Source: an uncultured Actinomycetes bacterium (GTDB lineage Bacteria; Actinomycetota; Actinomycetes; Mycobacteriales; Nakamurellaceae). From it: 16,563 bases of DNA. The DNA is taken from positions 1-16,563 of the forward strand of contig CALANS010000097.1 in NCBI GenBank assembly GCA_937926105.1, given 5' to 3'. Every line of letters begins with the position of its first letter. Within the stretch, counting starts at the first letter, position 1. Below are positions 1 to 7,309 of this stretch, piece by piece. The notes under the pieces are model-generated. The model was not told the origin of the DNA. It saw nothing but the letters and a program-made list of their open reading frames with translations, and searched no databases. The translations under genes and the position numbers were made by a program.

Positions 1-54
1 CCCCGCCAATACCGGCTGCGTCGTCATTCGATTTCTGTTGCACGCCACAGATTT

Positions 55-59
55 GGAGG
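55..59 (+). promoter_or_regulatory. Ribosome binding site of the plus-strand gene
   Basis: A perfect GGAGG lies 6 nt before the ATG at 66. It fixes that start over later in-frame candidates. I see no convincing -35/-10 pair in bases 1-54, so the promoter is probably upstream of the window or of an unfamiliar type. Confidence 0.75.
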
Positions 60-65
60 CTCAAG

Positions 66-1547
66 ATGCGCACAAGCACCGAACCGTCGACCGAGGCCGG
101 CTCCCCCATCGACGCCGTCACCGTCGTGGTGGATCCGCGCGTCGCCTACGTGGGTTTCGGCCCCGATGACGGGCCCCTCGCCCGGCTCGCCCGCGAGTAT
201 GGCGCCGAAGACGTGATCGAGGATCTGGCCGACGCCGCGGAAAAGCTGGACTTCGCCTACCTGCACGCCTGGAAGAATGCCGCGGCGCGAATCGCCCCCG
301 ACGACGCCTGGAACGTTTCGGCCCCGTACCACCAGAGTCCCGACGACTATCCGCTGCGGGACAAGGTGGCCAAGCCCGGCCGCGAGGGCCGTTACCGGGC
401 GGCGCTGATCGATCGGATTAGCGCCGAGGTCACCGTCGAAGTCGAGACACTCGGCTTCGGTGCGACCCGCTGGGCAGTGATCGCCGGCGGACGGATGGTC
501 GGCTCCGCGACCCTCGAGCACACTGTCATGTCCGTCCAAGACCAACACACCACTCAGGTTGCCGCGCGGCTGCGTGACGGCGGCGAGCTGCTGCGCAGCG
601 TCAATTCCGGCGACCTGCGGTTGGAACTCATCGAGCCCGGCGGCGGGCCGCGGCACGATCCCGGCGCTTTGGGCTATGTGCTGACCGACCGGGGCACCGT
701 CATATTTGCCAGCGCCGATTTCCGGCCGTCACCTCCGCACGCCATCGATTCAGATCGCGCCGTCGAGGCGCTCGCAGAGTTGCTGGCGCTCAGGCCCGGC
801 GATACAGACGACGAGTACTTCGCCCGCTACACCGAGCACCAAGCAATGTGGGCCGCAGGCGAAGGCCCCAGCAAACTCTACGAGTTGATCACCGCGCTGC
901 CCGGTGACACCGAGTACAACGCGCAGATCGCCGCGGACGCGGAAATGCCCGCCGAACATTCCGGCGAAATCCGCGCCTGGCACATCCGGCCGCTGGATCG
1001 CACCGATCTGCCGCAACTGGATCTGCTGGCCGACAGCCCCAGCAACGCCCGCTCCCAGTACCCCGCCTACGTTACGGCGTGGATGGCCGACACCGGTCGG
1101 GATCTGGACATCGACGACGATCTCTTCCCGGCCCTCGGCGTCGAGCCGAGCAACGCTCCTTTGCGGCGCGGGCAGCCCGTCATCCCCGGGGTCCGCGGCC
1201 AGCAGACGCTCGTCTGGGCAGTCGAGCACGTCAACTACTGGGGGACCGAAGCCGTCGTCGTCACCGATCTAGTCCCGGCCAAAGTGACACTGCGCGTCCC
1301 GGCCACCGGCACCGCCACGGTCGCCATCATGAACGCGTCCGCGATCGCGTATGCCGGGGCGCACGTCGAAGCTCACCGCCGCTCCCGCATCACCGCGCTG
1401 CCGGACTCCGACGTGCGCATCTACCCGGGCGCCGCCGTCAACCGCCGGCCCGGCAGCTATGTCACACTCGCGCCTGAATCCCGCATGCCCCAACGAGGCG
1501 GCGCGTTCCAGCAGAGCGCGACCCAGCAGCATCGGCGCACGCGGTAG
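66..1547 (+). CDS. Hypothetical acidic protein, 493 aa, unknown function
   Basis: I do not recognise this gene. It is the only plus-strand gene in the window and converges on the minus-strand Tad-like cluster, 108 nt from its last stop. The product has no signal peptide or membrane segment and looks cytosolic. The first 130 or so residues are rich in Asp and Glu. The middle (about residues 225-345) is again acidic and probably helical. The C-terminal part (about 370-470) is less charged and rich in Val/Thr/Ala, suggesting beta structure, with a Trp/Tyr-containing stretch VEHVNYWGTE near residue 390. The tail is Gln/Arg-rich and probably disordered. Codon use and GC match the neighbours, so it looks like a real, long-resident gene. 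It may be an accessory or cargo gene of the element or the edge of the adjoining region; no function is claimed. Confidence 0.85.
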   Translation: MRTSTEPSTEAGSPIDAVTVVVDPRVAYVGFGPDDGPLARLAREYGAEDVIEDLADAAEKLDFAYLHAWKNAAARIAPDDAWNVSAPYHQSPDDYPLRDKVAKPGREGRYRAALIDRISAEVTVEVETLGFGATRWAVIAGGRMVGSATLEHTVMSVQDQHTTQVAARLRDGGELLRSVNSGDLRLELIEPGGGPRHDPGALGYVLTDRGTVIFASADFRPSPPHAIDSDRAVEALAELLALRPGDTDDEYFARYTEHQAMWAAGEGPSKLYELITALPGDTEYNAQIAADAEMPAEHSGEIRAWHIRPLDRTDLPQLDLLADSPSNARSQYPAYVTAWMADTGRDLDIDDDLFPALGVEPSNAPLRRGQPVIPGVRGQQTLVWAVEHVNYWGTEAVVVTDLVPAKVTLRVPATGTATVAIMNASAIAYAGAHVEAHRRSRITALPDSDVRIYPGAAVNRRPGSYVTLAPESRMPQRGGAFQQSATQQHRRTR

Positions 1548-1655
1548 AGCGATGATTTCGGAGACTGGTCCAGCAGCCGAGCTTGATCGCCGCTGTGCGG
1601 TCGGCACGGACTGCCGCCCCGGCGCGGTGCCCGACGATCAGAAACGGGGGCGTCG
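1548..1655. other. Convergent intergenic spacer, no gene called
   Basis: This 108-nt spacer separates the 3' ends of the plus-strand gene and the minus-strand operon. It should hold transcription terminators for one or both. The best structure I can see is a short hairpin at 1602-1616, described separately, with no T-tract. A minus-strand frame runs through it from an ATG at 1659 but is not convincing as a gene. Confidence 0.5.
1602..1616. terminator. Weak candidate bidirectional terminator hairpin
   Basis: CGGCA (1602-1606) pairs perfectly with TGCCG (1612-1616) around a 5-nt loop, and two more G-C pairs form outside a T/C mismatch. It lies between two convergent gene ends, where a bidirectional terminator is expected. 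No U-run follows in either direction, though many actinobacterial terminators lack one. The stem is short, so this is only a candidate. Confidence 0.2.
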
Positions 1656-2261
1656 TCATGAACGCGCGATGGCGATTGCCACCAGTAGGCCGACGACGAA
1701 CGCGGGACCGAGTGGGGCGTGCTGTCGGCCGCGGGCCTTGGCATGCAGAAGCGCGATGGCGATCGCGATCTGAGTGGCCAAAATAGCGACGGCCAGCGCC
1801 GTCCAGGAAAGCCAGCTGGCCAGGACTCCGCAAGCCGCCGCGAGTTTGACATCCCCGAGCCCGTAGCCGTCGCGGGCGAGGAGTGCTGCCAACAGGGTCC
1901 ATCCGCCAAAGATCGCGCCGCCAGCCATGGCGCGCCAGGGGCTACCCGCACCGGTCACGGCGGTGACCGCAGAGAGCCCTGCCAGCGCGAATCCGCCGCC
2001 TCCGATGGTCAAGACGTTGGGCAGCCGCTGTTCGGTGGCGTCGACCGCCGCGGCGACGAGAAGCAAAGCCAGCACCGTCGCGTAGATGCCGGCGGCCGCA
2101 ATGGGCCGAATGAGCATCGCCGCCGCCCCGATGATCACCGACCCGATCGTGAGGAGGGCCCAACCCGCCGCCTGTTGTCGGGCGGCGACATGTCGGGTGC
2201 GTTGCGCCAGGAGGTGGATGAGCGGCGTCGCTATCAGCCCACCAGCAGCGCCCCAGATCAT
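1656..2261 (-). CDS. tadV: Prepilin peptidase, single-domain A24 (TadV/CpaA type)
   Basis: This integral membrane aspartic protease (family A24) would cleave the leaders of the Flp-pilin-like and TadE-like proteins encoded just upstream. The 201-aa product is almost entirely hydrophobic, with about six membrane segments. The two catalytic aspartates are visible: D74 in VDATEQRLPN (the D...RLPN motif) and D137 in GLGDVKL (the GxGD motif, residues 134-137). A conserved-looking LGPAF follows near residue 184. There is no N-terminal methyltransferase domain, as expected for TadV/CpaA and unlike the bifunctional PilD type. The start ATG at 2261 overlaps the stop of the LysM-BTAD gene by 4 nt (ATGA), so translation is probably coupled. 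It is the last gene of the operon. Family assignment is firm; substrates are inferred from context. Confidence 0.93.
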   Translation of the reverse strand: MIWGAAGGLIATPLIHLLAQRTRHVAARQQAAGWALLTIGSVIIGAAAMLIRPIAAAGIYATVLALLLVAAAVDATEQRLPNVLTIGGGGFALAGLSAVTAVTGAGSPWRAMAGGAIFGGWTLLAALLARDGYGLGDVKLAAACGVLASWLSWTALAVAILATQIAIAIALLHAKARGRQHAPLGPAFVVGLLVAIAIARS

Positions 2262-5200
2262 GGCGCGGCTCGTGCGGGAGTGGAGCGGATCGGCGCGCGA
2301 TACAGGTCCGCAACGATGTCGCCGCAGGGCGCTGGTAGGTCAGCAGGCAGATCGACGCCGTTGAGTGTGAGCATGAGATCTGCCCAGGCCCTTGCGGTTT
2401 CGCGATCGCCTTGGGCGAGAGCGATGCGGACCATGTCGCACAGTGGGATGATGCTGTACGGATCTGCGGTCCTTCCGGTTGCGGCCGCGGCCTCTGCCTC
2501 GATGGCAGTGCCCACCGTTAGTGCGATGTCGACCAGGGCGTGCGCGGCGTCGACGATCTGTGTCGGCAGGATTCGGTCTTCCATCCGATCGGTGTTGGAC
2601 AGCCAGGTGTATCCGGGCCCGGAGGCTTCGGGCAGCACCGGCCCCCGCACCAGGCGTAGCGCCGACTGGTAGTCGACCATCGCTGCGTGCGCATCGCCAT
2701 GTTGCGCGTGCGACTTAGCCCGGGCTCGCAGCCTCGCGAAGAGTTCCGCGTCAACGAGCCGGTCGACCAGCTGGTAGCGGCCGCTCATCGTTGGCAGGAA
2801 GGGATCGTTGGGGGCGCGCATCCCTAGCCAGGCTCGTAACCTCGACACGTCGGCCCGCCGGGTCGAATCGCTCGGCTGCCGGTTTTCGGGCCAGAGGTCG
2901 GTGACGAATTTGTCGGCGCTGACGCCTGCGGGGTGCAGGGCGAGGTACACGGCGTACTCCGTCATACGCGCGATCGGTCTATCGCGGAGCACGCCGAGGC
3001 CGTCGACGTGCGCGTCACCGAGGATTGCGATTCTCGGGCGAGACGGGTTGTCCGAGAACCACTCCGCGAGGTCGGCATCAAGGGTTTGCGGCGCGCCGGC
3101 AGCGTGCGAGCCGATCTGATCTGCGGGCTGCGACTCACCGCGGGCGGCATTTTCGGCCGTCTCGTCGCCTGGGTTGTTGCGGTCGGTCGGCGCCGTCACG
3201 CAGGGTTCGTCGGCCGACAGGTCATCCACGTTGGTCTGGCTGAACAGGCCGACGATCGCGGCGAATTCCGCATTGGTGACCGATGCTGCGGTAATCCCAC
3301 CGATGTTTCCCAGCTTCGGCAGCTGCAGCGCCCCGGCAGCGTCGACGGTGACCCTCGTTTGGATGTCGACGCGGTCGCCACACGCGATGACAGCGGCGGC
3401 CGCGGCGGGACCATGTTCCAGCGCTTCGATGAGCTCGCCGATGCCGCGCATCTCTGCGAGAGCTCCGGAATTTGCGATGACGATATGCGGCTCCCATGCG
3501 TCCGAGTAGGTGGTCTCGGTTCGCGCGTGGGCGATGGGCTCGTCGCCGAGCACCTTCCGGGTGTGTTCGACCTGGTATCGCATGAATTGGGTGGCGGCCT
3601 GAAGGTCCTCGATGGCCTGAATCCTGTCACCGTCAAGCGCACAGACGCTGTCCGACACTCCGTGCACCGAGACGTGGATGCCGTCCATCCACGGGGATTG
3701 CGACAGTTCAAGAATGATGTGGTTGACGAGATTTCCGCATCGATCCGGGTCGCCACTGATGCTGAGGGCACCGAGGTGCTCAATATCCACAGCAACGAGG
3801 CGTCCATCGTCCAACGTTCCCAGTGTGACGAGAGCTGGTAGCGCGGAAAGCGTCTCGGCGCCTTTCAGTTCGGCATCTTCAGGCAAGTCGAGCAGCCAGA
3901 CGGTCTCGGTGCCGGTGAACGGCTCTGGTGGCGGCGCTGGAATCCTCGGGTGAAGCTCGATCGCCTCGTCGCCAATCAGCACCAAGTCGACTCCCGAAGG
4001 AGCATGCGCAGCCAGGGGCCCGGTGACTGATCGGAGCGCGGCGTTAAGGCGTTGCGGGGCGGCTGCTGTCGCGGATTCGTGTATAGACCGTTCGATTTGT
4101 GCCTCTTCGACGGTGAGCGATGCCGGTCGTTGCCCCGGGAGGCGCCTGCGTGCGAGTCGTCGGCGCACGGCGAGAAGGCCCGCCCAGGCGAGTGCGGCGG
4201 CGAGGGCAGTCGCGCCGCCGAGCGTCATCGTTCGTTGCGACATCGTCGATGCGGAAGCGGTTGAGCCCACGGCCTTTGGCGCGGCAAGTACTGGGTTCGC
4301 TTCGGCGTCGACGGCAGGTTGATGCTCGAGTTCGGATTCGGTGTGTTTGTTGTTTGGTGCCCCTGCAGTGTTCGCCAAGATGGCCTCAGCCCTCCGATCC
4401 GAGGCGCGGCCGGCAGTGGCATCAGCCCTGCTTCCGCCGTTGGCAGCGGCACGGTTGCCCGGGCCGCTTGCGCGGTCGACGTCAGAGCCGCTCTGAGGAT
4501 TTGCTGAGGTGTGGTCGTGGTGCGGCGTCGAATCGCCTCGTCGTGGACCCGCGCCGACTTGGTTATGTGCACCGGGCGACACGCCACCTCCCTTCCCATC
4601 GGGTACGGCGATGCGGATCGGTTGGCCCGGGTAGATGAGGTCGGGGTTGGCAATGTGGTTGGCGGCGGCGATCTGCGGGTAGAGCGCGGCGTCGCCGAGT
4701 CCGTTGAGGGCGATCTGGGAGAGCGTGTCGCCCGGTTCGACGACGACTGTCTCGCCCGCTGGGCGTTCGTCGCCGGCCTGCGCGGCGGCGCCCTGATCCG
4801 CAGCGGTGCCGCTGGCGCCGACGGGGAGGCGTGCGTCGGTGGGTAGATGCAGAATCCAGCCGGGGAGAAGGAAGTTCGCTGATTCCAGGGTGCGGCCGTC
4901 GGGTTGGGTGCGGCCTTGGTTGAGGGCCGCGATCTCGTGGTAGCGGCGGCCGCTGCCCAGGGTCTTCTCGGCGATGGACCACAGGCTGTCGCCTTTCGAC
5001 ACGGTCCAGGTCGGCCCGGCCGTGGCGGCGGGCCGGGCGGTGTGGGTGGGCGCGGCCGGGTGCGCCGTCATCCCTGCTTGGTCGTGACGTGCGGTGGGCG
5101 ACGCGGCATGAAACGATGCCGCCACAGATGTGACGGCGGCGGGTGCGGGGCGCGGCAGCAGCGGCAGGTTGGCGGCGATGGCCGGGGCGGCGGACGTGGC

Positions 5201-5551
5201 GATGGTGCCGGCGATAAGCATGCCGACGAGCACACCGGCAGCGGCTTGCGGCAGGTGCAGGCCGGGCAGGTGCCAGTCCGGCCGGTGCGCGATCCGCGAG
5301 GCCACCTCCATCAGCACGGTGATGGCGAAGATGGCCCAGGCGACGAAGCCGACGATGACGAGGAAGCCCAGGAAGACCTGGCCGGTGTCGCGTTCGGTCA
5401 GGCGCTGCCAGATCTCGCCCAGTCCCGGAACGTGGTCTGGCAGCAGCGGCAGGCCGAGCTTGTAGAGGGCGTAGGGGGCGCCGATCAACATCGCGGCCAG
5501 CGCCATGAGGGCGATGAGGCGGCGGATCTGGCGCGCGATGAATGCCATCAT
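2258..5551 (-). CDS. Membrane LysM-LysM protein with cytoplasmic wHTH/BTAD regulator domain
   Basis: This is a 1097-aa multidomain protein. Three N-terminal membrane segments (about residues 9-32, 58-82 and 102-127) precede two LysM domains (182-238, starting TWTVSKGDSLWSIAEKTLG; and 268-316, with VEPGDTLSQIALNGLGD). A long Ala/Gly/Asp/Asn-rich linker leads to a fourth segment (442-463) followed by an Arg cluster. A globular region without clear family signature (520-780) is followed by a winged-helix part (840-930) and a BTAD-type helical-repeat domain (931-1085). Positive-inside charges predict LysM outside and wHTH/BTAD inside. LysM binds peptidoglycan; BTAD is a helical domain of actinobacterial regulators of the SARP/AfsR type. 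The open frame extends to 5944, but its extra 131 residues are Arg/Pro-rich and shadow the previous gene. ATG 5551 overlaps that gene's stop (ATGA) behind GGGAGG. Whether it regulates transcription or serves as assembly scaffold is open. Confidence 0.88.
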   Translation of the reverse strand: MMAFIARQIRRLIALMALAAMLIGAPYALYKLGLPLLPDHVPGLGEIWQRLTERDTGQVFLGFLVIVGFVAWAIFAITVLMEVASRIAHRPDWHLPGLHLPQAAAGVLVGMLIAGTIATSAAPAIAANLPLLPRPAPAAVTSVAASFHAASPTARHDQAGMTAHPAAPTHTARPAATAGPTWTVSKGDSLWSIAEKTLGSGRRYHEIAALNQGRTQPDGRTLESANFLLPGWILHLPTDARLPVGASGTAADQGAAAQAGDERPAGETVVVEPGDTLSQIALNGLGDAALYPQIAAANHIANPDLIYPGQPIRIAVPDGKGGGVSPGAHNQVGAGPRRGDSTPHHDHTSANPQSGSDVDRASGPGNRAAANGGSRADATAGRASDRRAEAILANTAGAPNNKHTESELEHQPAVDAEANPVLAAPKAVGSTASASTMSQRTMTLGGATALAAALAWAGLLAVRRRLARRRLPGQRPASLTVEEAQIERSIHESATAAAPQRLNAALRSVTGPLAAHAPSGVDLVLIGDEAIELHPRIPAPPPEPFTGTETVWLLDLPEDAELKGAETLSALPALVTLGTLDDGRLVAVDIEHLGALSISGDPDRCGNLVNHIILELSQSPWMDGIHVSVHGVSDSVCALDGDRIQAIEDLQAATQFMRYQVEHTRKVLGDEPIAHARTETTYSDAWEPHIVIANSGALAEMRGIGELIEALEHGPAAAAAVIACGDRVDIQTRVTVDAAGALQLPKLGNIGGITAASVTNAEFAAIVGLFSQTNVDDLSADEPCVTAPTDRNNPGDETAENAARGESQPADQIGSHAAGAPQTLDADLAEWFSDNPSRPRIAILGDAHVDGLGVLRDRPIARMTEYAVYLALHPAGVSADKFVTDLWPENRQPSDSTRRADVSRLRAWLGMRAPNDPFLPTMSGRYQLVDRLVDAELFARLRARAKSHAQHGDAHAAMVDYQSALRLVRGPVLPEASGPGYTWLSNTDRMEDRILPTQIVDAAHALVDIALTVGTAIEAEAAAATGRTADPYSIIPLCDMVRIALAQGDRETARAWADLMLTLNGVDLPADLPAPCGDIVADLYRAPIRSTPARAAP

Positions 5552-6114
5552 GGGGTGCCTCCCTGTTGGTAGACGACCTGGGCCTGGCCTGATCCGGTGA
5601 CGGTGAACGCGTCGATGCCGACCAACGGCAGGAACACCGTGGCCTGGCGCAGCGTCGCGGTCGCCGTAACGTCGAGCCCCGTGACGGTGACGGTTCCGGT
5701 GGCGCCGGCCGCGGCGAGGTAGTCCTGCGCGGCCCGGTCGGCAGCCGCCGGGTCGATCGCGATGTCGCCGGGCCGGTATGTCGCGGCCGCCGCCCGGGCG
5801 GTCTCGGAGGCAATTGCGCCGGCGTGGTCGAGGGCGCGGGCCTTGGCTCCGCGGTCGAGGATCAGGCCGAGGATCATCACCAGCGCGACCGCCGAGACGA
5901 GCATCATCAGCGACATCCCGCTGGAGCCGGCGTCCGAGTGCCAATCGAGGCTTACTTCTTGGCGCCCAGGTCGCGGCTGTCGGATTTGGTGCCCCGAGTT
6001 GAAATCCGCGGCACGCGCTTCAGCTTCCTTTGATTTCACTGCACCGGTCGACGGATTCGGGTGCCGTTCGAGTGTGCGGCCGCGCGACACGGTTTGCGCT
6101 GGTGACGGTTTCAC
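5548..6114 (-). CDS. TadG-like pseudopilin/Flp assembly protein, GTG start
   Basis: The 188-aa product has a charged 60-residue N-terminus, the motif DAGSSGMSL, one membrane helix (about residues 67-87), then the sequence DRGAKARALDHAGAIASETAR and an exported-looking Val/Thr-rich C-terminus. The hydrophobic helix followed by an Arg/Ala-rich amphipathic helix resembles the N-terminal segment of TadE/TadG-like Flp assembly proteins. In Tad systems these are minor pilins or wall-spanning accessory proteins. The chosen start is GTG at 6114, which overlaps the stop of the upstream TadE gene (GTGA) and has GGGAG about 6 nt before it; the open frame continues to 6204 but that part is a shadow. The long charged leader is unusual. 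A GTG at 6039 is an alternative start but has no ribosome binding site. Confidence 0.78.
   Translation of the reverse strand: MKPSPAQTVSRGRTLERHPNPSTGAVKSKEAEARAADFNSGHQIRQPRPGRQEVSLDWHSDAGSSGMSLMMLVSAVALVMILGLILDRGAKARALDHAGAIASETARAAAATYRPGDIAIDPAAADRAAQDYLAAAGATGTVTVTGLDVTATATLRQATVFLPLVGIDAFTVTGSGQAQVVYQQGGTP
5558..5563 (-). promoter_or_regulatory. Ribosome binding site deciding the LysM-BTAD start
   Basis: On the minus strand GGGAGG lies 6 nt before the ATG at 5551, itself overlapping the upstream stop codon as ATGA. This selects 5551 over the longer open frame that begins at 5944. Confidence 0.75.
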
Positions 6115-6566
6115 GGCGTCTCCCTGCGCGGGTCGAGCGGGCTGGCCGCGGTGGCGGTGACGGTGTGGCTGCCGGGCCAGCCGGGGATCGCGAGGTCCGC
6201 CCATGCGACGGTGCAGTTGACCGTGACCGTGACATGCGCAGGTGTGCCGGGCGGAGTTTGCAGGCCTGTCGCGTCGACGGTGATGGTGGCGGATTGGCAG
6301 TCGATGCCCTGGTTGTGCAGGGTTGCGGCGATAACCGACCGGGCCGCGGCTTGAGCCTCCGCAGGAGTGTGCTGGGTGCTGGCGGCGCGCGCCCCGGCGG
6401 CCGCGGCCTGCTCGACCCGGGATTGCCCGGAGGCGGTGCGCCCGGTGGCGACGCCGACGAGGATGATCAGCAGGATCATCGGGGTGATCAGCACCAGTTC
6501 GAGGGCCGGCGTGGCCGAGCCGCGATCCGACCTCGCCCGCATCAGCGGCCGTTCGATCGTGCTCAT
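6111..6566 (-). CDS. tadE: TadE-like pseudopilin
   Basis: This 151-aa protein matches the TadE pattern: a short basic leader, then DRGSATPALELVLITP leading into one membrane helix (about residues 20-41), then an amphipathic Ala-rich helix and a Thr/Val-rich exported domain with two cysteines. Of the three TadE/TadG-like proteins here it alone keeps the glutamate (E23) at the start of the helix, typical of type IV prepilin-like proteins. TadE and TadF in known Tad systems are pseudopilins processed by the TadV peptidase, and a TadV-type peptidase is encoded downstream. The start ATG 6566 overlaps the previous stop as ATGA; the ATG eight codons later is a possible alternative. Role in pilus assembly is inferred from family and context. 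Confidence 0.85.
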   Translation of the reverse strand: MSTIERPLMRARSDRGSATPALELVLITPMILLIILVGVATGRTASGQSRVEQAAAAGARAASTQHTPAEAQAAARSVIAATLHNQGIDCQSATITVDATGLQTPPGTPAHVTVTVNCTVAWADLAIPGWPGSHTVTATAASPLDPRRETP

Positions 6567-7018
6567 GGCAGGGTCTCGACGTTCGCGGAGGCGTGGCCGG
6601 CGATGTGCGGGTGGGCGAGCGGAACCAGGTTCGGTGCGGCGGCGGTGACGGTCACGGTGAGCTGCTGCCCGGCCTGGGTGACGGTGATGACGGCATCTGT
6701 GAGGGTTCCAGCGGCCTCGTTCGTGACGAAGTCCTCGGCTGCCTGCCTGCCACGTTCGGCCGAGGCGGGGGCTTGGGTTGCGGCGCGTACGCCGGCCTGT
6801 GCTGCGGCGATCGCGAGGGATCTGGCGTAGCAGTGCAGGCCGAACTGCACGCCGCCGAAGACGAGCAGCAGCACCGCGGGCATGAGCAGGATGAAGCCGA
6901 GCGACGCCCCGCCGGAGCCCCGCTCCCCATCCCAGCGACCCGCGCTGGCCGGGGCGCGCCCGAGCCGGCCGCGGCGGGTCCGGTGCCGCGCTGCGGGTTC
7001 GAAGCGGATTCTCATCAT
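6563..7018 (-). CDS. TadE-like pseudopilin with Arg-rich leader, lacking the helix-start Glu
   Basis: The 151-aa product begins with a strongly basic leader of about 35 residues (several Arg pairs), followed by ERGSGGASLGFILLMP and one membrane helix (about residues 40-61), then a small exported domain rich in Thr/Val. The leader-plus-helix arrangement and the motif shared with the neighbouring pilin (RGSGG.SL) place it with TadE-like pseudopilins. At the position where the pilin has Glu (VSLEH), this protein has Gly (ASLGF), so processing may differ or depend on other residues. Two adjacent ATG codons (7018 and 7015) could both serve as start. The gene begins 20 nt after the pilin stop and overlaps the next TadE gene as ATGA. 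Confidence 0.8.
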   Translation of the reverse strand: MMRIRFEPAARHRTRRGRLGRAPASAGRWDGERGSGGASLGFILLMPAVLLLVFGGVQFGLHCYARSLAIAAAQAGVRAATQAPASAERGRQAAEDFVTNEAAGTLTDAVITVTQAGQQLTVTVTAAAPNLVPLAHPHIAGHASANVETLP

Positions 7019-7038
7019 CGCTGGTGCTGAGGCTTGGT

Positions 7039-7254
7039 TTAGGGGTTGAGGTCGGCGGTCTTGGAGTTGATGACGGCGGCGATCGCGGCGACGACGATGC
7101 CGGCGGCGATGACGCCGCCGATCGCGATCAGGACGTGCTCCAGGGAGACGCCGCCGGAGCCGCGGTCCGGCTCACGGCGCAGCGCCTGGAAACGGCGGTG
7201 CACGGTGAGCATGACCGTGGAATACAGCATGGTGATGGACATCGGGATGGACAT
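7039..7254 (-). CDS. Flp-type pilin-like small protein
   Basis: This 71-aa protein has the form of a Flp pilin: a leader of about 34 residues, then RGSGGVSLEH and one long hydrophobic helix (about residues 38-62), ending NSKTADLNP. If the peptidase cuts after G34, the mature chain is 37 residues with Glu at position +5 (E39), matching the type IV prepilin rule of Gly at -1 and Glu at +5. Flp pilins are the major subunits of Tad pili. The gene sits between tadC and the TadE-like genes, as a major or minor pilin gene would. Start ATG 7254 has GAGGAG 5 nt upstream. It is the only gene in the cluster preceded by a real spacer (55 nt), fitting a need for higher expression. It could also be a minor pilin. 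Confidence 0.85.
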   Translation of the reverse strand: MSIPMSITMLYSTVMLTVHRRFQALRREPDRGSGGVSLEHVLIAIGGVIAAGIVVAAIAAVINSKTADLNP

Positions 7255-7259
7255 TTCGA

Positions 7260-7265
7260 CTCCTC
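7260..7265 (-). promoter_or_regulatory. Ribosome binding site of the pilin-like gene
   Basis: Minus-strand GAGGAG lies 5 nt before ATG 7254. Most other genes of the cluster start inside the preceding stop codon; this one has its own spacer and site, consistent with independent and possibly stronger initiation. Confidence 0.65.
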
Positions 7266-7292
7266 AGGTGGACGCGGAATTTGTTACATCAC

Positions 7293-7308
7293 AGGCCATA
7301 TCGGGCCT
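7293..7308 (-). other. Small hairpin between tadC and the pilin gene
   Basis: AGGCC (7293-7297) and GGCCT (7304-7308) form a perfect 5-bp stem with a 6-nt loop directly downstream of the tadC stop codon. No U-run follows on the minus strand, so a complete terminator is unlikely. A 3'-end stabilising or processing structure that partly uncouples pilin expression from tadC is possible. The stem is short and may be fortuitous. Confidence 0.3.
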
Positions 7309-7309
7309 T

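Noticed and set aside
1462..1659. A 65-codon minus-strand frame whose ATG overlaps the prepilin peptidase stop as ATGA
   Set aside because: It has no Shine-Dalgarno, overlaps the 3' end of the plus-strand gene on the opposite strand by 86 nt, and its product has no recognisable features. The ATGA overlap alone is not enough.
1719..2672. A 317-codon plus-strand open frame
   Set aside because: It runs antisense through the prepilin peptidase, whose catalytic motifs are intact, and has low-complexity composition.
2933..3841. A 302-codon plus-strand open frame
   Set aside because: It is antisense to the regulator part of the LysM-BTAD gene, has no ribosome binding site and no recognisable motif.
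5552..5944. N-terminal extension of the LysM-BTAD frame
   Set aside because: The extra 131 residues are Arg/Pro/Gly-rich nonsense from another frame of the TadG-like gene; the ATG at 5551 with its ribosome binding site gives a proper membrane N-terminus.
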